A DNA stretch of 18,134 bases from UBA7803 sp041686955 (GTDB lineage Bacteria > Pseudomonadota > Gammaproteobacteria > Pseudomonadales > Azotimanducaceae). This document shows positions 13,670-18,134 of the stretch, one piece after another. The DNA lies in assembly GCA_041686955.1 (NCBI GenBank), contig JAWLCV010000080.1:1-18134 (forward strand). Reading direction: 5' to 3'. The translations under genes and the position numbers were made by a program. The first letter of the stretch is position 1. Each line of letters starts with the position of its first letter. Under the pieces are notes generated by a model that was not told where the DNA came from, did not search any database, and worked only from the letters and a program-made list of their open reading frames with translations.

Positions 13670-14425
13670 ATGACGGATGCGAACCTGGAAGAGCTGCGCC
13701 GCATGATCGACGAGGCACGCCGCATCGTCTTCTTCACCGGCGCGGGCATCAGCACCGAATCCGGCATCCCGGACTTCCGCAGCCCGGGCACCGGGCTGTG
13801 GACGAAGATGAAGCCCATCCAGTTCCAGGACTTCCTCGCGAGCGACGAGATCCGCCAGGAGTCCTGGCGGCGGCGCTTCGAAGGTGAACGCGCCATGGAG
13901 CGGGCCGAGCCGAACCGCGGCCACCGCGCCATCGCGCGGCTGGTGGAGACGGGCAAGGTGCTGGCGGTGATCACCCAGAACGTGGACAACCTGCATCAGG
14001 ATTCGGGAGTCCCGGACGACCGGGTCATCGAGCTGCACGGCAACGCGAGCTACGCCAAGTGCCTTGGCTGCGAGCTGCGCTACGAGATGGCGGAGCTCGA
14101 GGCCCAGTTCCGCCGCCACGGCCGGGTGGAGCCGTGCTCCCGCTGCGGCGGCATCGTCAAATCCGCCACCATATCCTTCGGTCAGGCCATGCCGGAACGG
14201 GAGATGGAGCGGGCTCAGGCCGCCGTGGAGGGCTGCGACCTGTGCGTGGTGCTGGGGTCGTCGCTCGTGGTCTACCCGGCGGCCGGATTCCCGGAGTACG
14301 CCAAGCGCCTCGGCGCCGGGCTCGCCATCGTCAACCGGGAGGAGACGCCCCTCGACCACCTGGCGGACGTAGTGCTCCACCAGGAGATCGGTCCGACCCT
14401 GGGGTTCGTGGTGGGGGTCAACTGA
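13670..14425 (+). CDS. NAD-dependent protein deacylase, Sir2 family
   Basis: This is a 251-residue sirtuin. The Rossmann part has GAGISTESGIPDFRSPGTGLW (24-44), which binds NAD, and TQNVDNLH (102-109). His123 in ELHGN is the catalytic base. The zinc module has CLGC (131, 134) and CSRC (156, 159), and VVLGSSLVVYPAA (193-205) and IVNREETPLD (220-229) are the usual later motifs. It should remove acyl groups from protein lysines, giving nicotinamide and O-acyl-ADP-ribose. I see no Tyr-x-x-Arg pair of the desuccinylase type in the 65-85 region, so deacetylation is more likely. GAGG (13660-13663) is its ribosome site. It appears to be the last gene of the flavin oxidoreductase operon, 31 bp after the hydrolase. 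It may act on acyl-CoA-linked enzymes there, but that is inference. Confidence 0.93.
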   Translation: MTDANLEELRRMIDEARRIVFFTGAGISTESGIPDFRSPGTGLWTKMKPIQFQDFLASDEIRQESWRRRFEGERAMERAEPNRGHRAIARLVETGKVLAVITQNVDNLHQDSGVPDDRVIELHGNASYAKCLGCELRYEMAELEAQFRRHGRVEPCSRCGGIVKSATISFGQAMPEREMERAQAAVEGCDLCVVLGSSLVVYPAAGFPEYAKRLGAGLAIVNREETPLDHLADVVLHQEIGPTLGFVVGVN

Positions 14426-14443
14426 GCCCGCAGCCCGGCCGCG

Positions 14444-16282
14444 TCAGTCCGAGAGGTTGGTGAGGTAGATCCCCGCCCAGCCCGCGTCCTCCACCCCCAT
14501 CCTGGCAGCGATGGCCAGCCAGTCGCCGCGAAACGCATCCCGCTCCATGGCCACCGAGGAAATCGGCAGCGGAACGTCCGCGGTGGCGGGATTGTGGTCG
14601 TCGTCCCACACGGCCTCGGGATCGAGTAGCGTTCCGTCCATGCCCGTCTCCACCAGGGTCCTCACCGGTCCCTGGCCGGGACCGCTCGCCAGGTAGACGC
14701 CGTCCACCGGATCCGCGTAGGCGTGAGTGACTGGGTCGAGGTCACCGGTGCGTCCGACGAAGGCCACGCGGATCGCCGAACCGCCACTGCCGGTGGACGT
14801 GGCGACGAAGGCCGACGCGCGAAAACGCGGCGGCTCGGCGTCGTCCCCGTGCTCGGCCGCGCCGGGATGCCCGGAGTAGTTCCAGTAAACGAAGTCGTCG
14901 AAGCGCCCGCCTCGACCCGTGCGCGCGAGCAGCCGGAGCCGCTGGGCCGGCGACCCGACAGCGCTGTCGTAGACGAAGATCCCCTGATTGACCGGCACTT
15001 CCTTCTCCTGAAAGCAGATGGGCCACATGGGGTCGGTGGTCTCGTTGCAGATGCTGTCGGGGTCCCCCTGGTCCGGGGCGAACTGACCGGTGTTGTTGCA
15101 GTAGTCCTGGCGTGTCTGGTTGCCCTCCTCCGGGCAGTACAGGCGCACGGTCATGGTGGCGTCGCCCCAGGCGCCCCAGAACGCCACGAGCCGGCCATCG
15201 TAGGAAAGGCCCTCCCCGAGCTGATCGAACGTCTCGCGGCCCTGCCCCGGCACTCGGGTCTCCAGGCCCACCAGGACGGTCAAACGCTCCGGCGGTTGCG
15301 TGAGCGGCGCGCGATAGATGCCGCCGCAGGTCGGCTCGTCCTCGTCGTCGTATCCCACGAACACCAGGTGAGCGCCGGCGGCACTGGGTGGGGCCGTGGA
15401 GCCGAACGTGGTTCCCGCAGCGCACCGCCCGCGATTCGGGATCGGCGTGTCCGAGTTGGCTACCAGTTCCACGGGCGCATCGCCCCCGACGGGTTCAGAT
15501 GTCACACGGCGATAGAAGACGCCGGTGTTGCCCAGGGTGACGTCCGGGTCGCCGTAGGCCGGATCCGGCACCGAATAGTTGCCCTTGACCGCGATGATGC
15601 CGCCGTCGGTGACGGACGGCGCGCCTGGAAACACGTCGAAGCGCGTGGCTGGGCTCACCCCGGGCACCACGAACCGATCGACGAACTCCGGGACCAGGCC
15701 GAGCTGGCTGGCGCCGGTGACCAGCCCCCCCGAGGGCGCAGCAGGGTCGAAATCCACGTACACGCCGGTGGTGCCGGCGCGGGTCTCGATGGGTTCGCCG
15801 GTCTCGGGATCGAGACCGGTGACGTAGCTCCACACCGGCGGGTGATTGCCGCGCGTCGCCACCACGTCGGCGGTCGCCGCGATTCTCGGGAACGACGGAA
15901 ACTCGTTGAAACGGGCGAGGGTCGCGCCCTGCCCACCCGGTAACGGGTACTCGATGTTGTTCGGCTGCGGGACCTCGGTGGCCCGGTCCGCGACGGTTCG
16001 GATGGGCGCGGCCGGCGCCATGTCGCGGACGTAGATCCCACCCACCGGCCCCTGCTGGTGTCCGGTGCTGCGGGCCCGGAACACCACCAGAGCCCCGGCG
16101 TTCACCGATGGCGGGTTGTAGCTGTTGTAGAGGCGCCCTGGGTTGCCGGGCACCTCGAAGCCGTTGTTGACCACCACCTGCCAGTCCGGTTGTGGTGGTG
16201 CGGCGGCCACGCTGGCGGAGACGATCGTCAGCACGAGGCCCCCCAGCACGCCGCGAGCCGGTTGCGCAGCGTCGACGTTCAT
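14444..16282 (-). CDS. Secreted protein with seven propeller-like repeats
   Basis: This is a 612-residue exported protein. It has a signal peptide of about 28 residues (hydrophobic 11-26, cleavage near ASVAAA). The rest holds seven degenerate repeats with the pattern F-x(n)-P-S ... VAF-x-G ... GIY. The GIY-type ends are GGIYVRD (81), TGVYVDF (172), TGVFYRR (253), GGIYRAP (320), QGIFVYD (433), DGVYLAS (528) and AGIYLTN (603). The VAF-type strands include ALVVFRA, HLVFVG, RLVAFWG and IRVAFVG. Seven such units suggest a seven-bladed beta-propeller. Similar repeats occur in many PEP-CTERM surface proteins, but this one ends in NLSD with no PEP-CTERM. I know no function; ligand binding or adhesion is plausible. 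The repeat at 367-430 has an insertion with five Cys. It lies 40 bp after the Gly-rich secreted protein and is probably co-transcribed with it. Confidence 0.85.
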   Translation of the reverse strand: MNVDAAQPARGVLGGLVLTIVSASVAAAPPQPDWQVVVNNGFEVPGNPGRLYNSYNPPSVNAGALVVFRARSTGHQQGPVGGIYVRDMAPAAPIRTVADRATEVPQPNNIEYPLPGGQGATLARFNEFPSFPRIAATADVVATRGNHPPVWSYVTGLDPETGEPIETRAGTTGVYVDFDPAAPSGGLVTGASQLGLVPEFVDRFVVPGVSPATRFDVFPGAPSVTDGGIIAVKGNYSVPDPAYGDPDVTLGNTGVFYRRVTSEPVGGDAPVELVANSDTPIPNRGRCAAGTTFGSTAPPSAAGAHLVFVGYDDEDEPTCGGIYRAPLTQPPERLTVLVGLETRVPGQGRETFDQLGEGLSYDGRLVAFWGAWGDATMTVRLYCPEEGNQTRQDYCNNTGQFAPDQGDPDSICNETTDPMWPICFQEKEVPVNQGIFVYDSAVGSPAQRLRLLARTGRGGRFDDFVYWNYSGHPGAAEHGDDAEPPRFRASAFVATSTGSGGSAIRVAFVGRTGDLDPVTHAYADPVDGVYLASGPGQGPVRTLVETGMDGTLLDPEAVWDDDHNPATADVPLPISSVAMERDAFRGDWLAIAARMGVEDAGWAGIYLTNLSD

Positions 16283-16322
16283 TCTTGCTCTTTCCTTCGC
16301 CCCCGACGGGCGGCCGCTGTCC

Positions 16323-17741
16323 CTACGGTTGCGAGGCCAGGTCGTCGCAGACCGCCGTTTCACCCGCCTGATCCACGCCGGCCAGGTCGGCCGGAAGAAT
16401 GGCCGTGGAGTCGGCGACCACGTTGTCGTGGACGAAGGCGATCACCGCGCGCGCGTCGTCGGCGCGCTGCGCGAACGCGTGCAATCCGGTGGCGTAGATA
16501 TCCGCCCCGTCGTCGCACATGCCGGCGCCGTCGATGGTGCCGAAGACGCAATCGAGGACTTCTCCGCTGAAGGGGGTCGTGGTTCCCAGCGTCGGGAAAT
16601 CCACCAGCAGCCCCCGGACACAGCCCGGGAACACCTCGGAGCGGGTGTACTCGTAGCCTTCGTCCCCATAAGCCACATACACCTCGTTACCCGTCTGGCC
16701 GATCTCGCCGTACTGGCACTGGTCATCCACCGACACCCCGGCCGGAAGGTCGTTCGGGCAGGCCGCGACACCGCCGCCAACCACGGTGCTCAAGGTATCC
16801 GCCGCCAGTGTCTCGTTGGGTATGTTCAGAATGCGGTTGTTGTAGACGACCAGATCGACGTTGATGAGATCACCCTTGCCGGCGGCCGCGCCCAGCGCCG
16901 CCGCTGTGTGGTCGAGAAAGCCGGTGGGATCGGCCGAGTTGGCGACATCCGGCAGCGGAATCACCACGTTGGTCTGCGACGTCAGGGGAAGCCCGAACAC
17001 CTGCAGCTCCCTGTACAGCGCCAGGTTGTTGCCGGGCGAATCGACTTCGAACCCGGTCCCCGTCTCGTCGTACCAGACCAACCGCCCGGCCTCGTCGATC
17101 TGGACCTCCTCGGACGACCCGGCCAGGGTGTTGGTCACCTCCTTGAGCTGTTGCGCCAGCACCTTGGTCGGCGAGCGCCCCATGTTCAGCCGTCCGAACA
17201 GCACCTCCTGCACCAGCGCGGTGTTGAGCGGGTCCGCGTTGACCTCGCACTCCTCGCCGGGCACCCCGGTGCCGAGCTCGACGAGCGAGACCGTGCGTCC
17301 GTCCACGGGATTGGTCACAGTGACGAAGCCGTCGACGGCGCCAGGCGCCACCGGTTGCAGGCAGAACACCGTCCCGGGGCTCGGATCTCCGGGCTCCTCC
17401 GCAAGCAGCTCCTTCTGAATCAGAATCGGCCGGCCTTCAACGTCGCGGTACAACACGACGAGATCGGCGTAGAGATCACCCTGGCCCCTTCCCGGGAAAG
17501 CCGGCTTGCCACCGCCCCCGCCGGGATTGTCAGGCTTCCCGCCGCCGCCGCCATTGCCGCCCCCCGGGTTCTCGGGTTTGGCGGCGTTGGCCGACTCGAT
17601 GACGCCAACACCTCCGAGCGCCAGGGCAAGCCCATAGACGCCAACGAGCAGCCCGAGCCCCAGCGCGGCGGAGCGCAGCACTCCGAGCGAGGCCGCGCCG
17701 CCTGGACGCACAATTGATCGCGGATCGGCTGTGCCGGTCAT
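16323..17741 (-). CDS. Secreted protein with Gly-rich Lys-Pro repeats and eight cysteines
   Basis: I do not recognise the family of this 472-residue protein. A hydrophobic segment (about 19-48) ending ESANAA is a signal peptide with a rather long N-region. It is followed by three low-complexity units, each starting Lys-Pro (KPENPGGG, KPDNPGGGGG, KPAFPGRGQG; residues 55-88), which form a flexible linker. The folded part begins DLYADLVVLYRDVEGRPIL. It holds eight cysteines (127, 165, 328, 342, 374, 398, 409, 465), an even number that fits disulfides in the periplasm or outside the cell. No enzyme motif, membrane anchor, lipobox or PEP-CTERM is visible. The start is supported by GGAGGATACGGGAG before ATG 17741. 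It is the first gene of a two-gene unit with the propeller-like protein, 40 bp away. Confidence 0.82.
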   Translation of the reverse strand: MTGTADPRSIVRPGGAASLGVLRSAALGLGLLVGVYGLALALGGVGVIESANAAKPENPGGGNGGGGGKPDNPGGGGGKPAFPGRGQGDLYADLVVLYRDVEGRPILIQKELLAEEPGDPSPGTVFCLQPVAPGAVDGFVTVTNPVDGRTVSLVELGTGVPGEECEVNADPLNTALVQEVLFGRLNMGRSPTKVLAQQLKEVTNTLAGSSEEVQIDEAGRLVWYDETGTGFEVDSPGNNLALYRELQVFGLPLTSQTNVVIPLPDVANSADPTGFLDHTAAALGAAAGKGDLINVDLVVYNNRILNIPNETLAADTLSTVVGGGVAACPNDLPAGVSVDDQCQYGEIGQTGNEVYVAYGDEGYEYTRSEVFPGCVRGLLVDFPTLGTTTPFSGEVLDCVFGTIDGAGMCDDGADIYATGLHAFAQRADDARAVIAFVHDNVVADSTAILPADLAGVDQAGETAVCDDLASQP

Positions 17742-17984
17742 CTCCCGTATCCTCCCTGTCGATGCTCCCGCACCAGAAGCTCCGACGATAACGGATCATC
17801 GCATGCGTTCGTCACATGGTTACGCACGTGACAAACCTACTAGTGCAATGTTATTGATCCAGACCAAACCTGACGGCCCCCGAGATGACCGAGGATCACT
17901 TTGGTTCGGGCACATTTTTCAAAGCTCGTTACTTGACGGAATACCGATCTTGCCGGGGAACCCGGGCATGACTAGGCTCGCGGG
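17742..17984. other. Intergenic region between divergent genes
   Basis: These 243 bases are the longest stretch without a gene, and they are more AT-rich than the rest (17800-17945 in particular). They should hold promoters for the secreted-protein operon (leftward) and the phosphotransferase (rightward). I can see a GTCAC...GTGAC inverted repeat (17811-17815 with 17828-17832), a CCCGA...TCGGG pair (17879-17883 with 17906-17910) and a weak hairpin TGCCGGGG-AA-CCCGGGCA (17951-17968) just before the right-hand gene. No promoter can be placed with confidence. Confidence 0.6.
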
Positions 17985-18134
17985 ATGAGCGCCGGACATC
18001 CGAAACCCGTTCGCAATGCCCGCGACACCTCGGTGGCGCTGCGCGCGCAGGTCGCCGCGCTGCGGCCGGACTGGGAGCTGGAGGATCTCTCGGGATTCGT
18101 CTACCTGGAAGGTGGATACAGCAACGCCAACTAC
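17985..18134 (+). CDS. Probable phosphotransferase (APH/choline kinase-like), 5' part
   Basis: Only the first 50 codons are in the window. The reading frame opens with MSAGHPKPVRNARDT and reaches DWELEDLSGFVYLEGGYSNANY, where it is cut off. The L-x-GGYSNANY stretch resembles the nucleotide-binding beta-hairpin of the aminoglycoside phosphotransferase/choline kinase fold (GG-x-TN-x-NY). Members phosphorylate small alcohols, choline, thiamine, sugars or antibiotics, and the class cannot be told from this piece. The start codon is the first ATG after the gap and no strong ribosome site is seen (GCGGG at 17980-17984 is too close). Confidence 0.6.
   Translation, partial: MSAGHPKPVRNARDTSVALRAQVAALRPDWELEDLSGFVYLEGGYSNANY

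Noticed and set aside
14723..17717. Long plus-strand open frames opposite the two secreted-protein genes (14723-15943 and 16143-17717)
   Set aside because: They lack signal peptides, motifs and ribosome sites, and they are His/Arg/Gly-rich shadows of genes with clear signal peptides and repeats on the other strand.
14444..17741. The secreted proteins as substrates of the exosortase in this window
   Set aside because: Their C-termini (YLTNLSD and DDLASQP) have no PEP motif, no membrane helix and no basic end, so they are not PEP-CTERM proteins.
17933..17961. TTGACG as a -35 box for the right-edge phosphotransferase gene
   Set aside because: There is no acceptable -10 box at 16-18 bp; the sequence there is G/C-rich (GGGAAC).

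Overview
The window is GC-rich and densely coded on both strands. It carries about 20 genes or gene fragments and no rRNA, tRNA, CRISPR array, transposase or phage gene that I can see. The gene mix suggests a Gram-negative, probably gammaproteobacterial, environmental heterotroph: a lipoprotein with a lipobox, an ExbD-type protein of the kind found in gammaproteobacterial TonB systems, an exosortase fused to EpsI, CobB-type Sir2, NupC, an EntD-like phosphopantetheinyl transferase, acyl-CoA dehydrogenase and glutathione transferases. The taxonomic call is an inference from gene families only.

Left part (1-6360). The 3' end of an SMP-30/gluconolactonase gene is followed 15 bp later by an alpha/beta hydrolase, probably as one transcript. 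The hydrolase runs tail-to-tail into, and overlaps by 59 bp, an exosortase-EpsI fusion on the minus strand. An isolated ExbD-like gene follows on the plus strand and ends in a strong intrinsic terminator. That terminator sits only 16 bp ahead of a low-specificity threonine aldolase gene. Facing these on the minus strand are a phosphopantetheinyl transferase and a NupC-type nucleoside transporter.

Middle part (6400-10900). A chloramphenicol-phosphotransferase-like kinase and a Nu-class-like glutathione transferase overlap by ATGA. Next come an 80-residue protein I do not recognise, a convergent acyl-CoA dehydrogenase, a divergent surface lipoprotein with two near-identical Ig-like repeats and a fibronectin-III-like end, and a kappa-GST/2-hydroxychromene-2-carboxylate isomerase-like protein.

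Right part (10900-18134). A ribbon-helix-helix/PIN toxin-antitoxin pair overlaps by GTGA and has short repeats across its start. An apparent three-gene operon follows: LLM-class flavin oxidoreductase, alpha/beta hydrolase and Sir2 deacylase. It has a recognisable promoter (TTGACA-18-TTCAAT) and a perfect 14-bp palindrome at the predicted start of transcription, so it is probably repressor-controlled. On the minus strand lies a two-gene operon of secreted proteins. The first has a Gly-rich Lys-Pro repeat linker and eight cysteines. The second has seven degenerate repeats that look like a seven-bladed beta-propeller. The window ends in the first 50 codons of a probable aminoglycoside/choline-kinase-like phosphotransferase.

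The most interesting points are the secreted-protein operon, the palindrome-controlled LLM/hydrolase/Sir2 operon, the exosortase with no PEP-CTERM substrate in sight, and the terminator placed directly before the threonine aldolase gene. I do not see a clearly new defence or mobile system.
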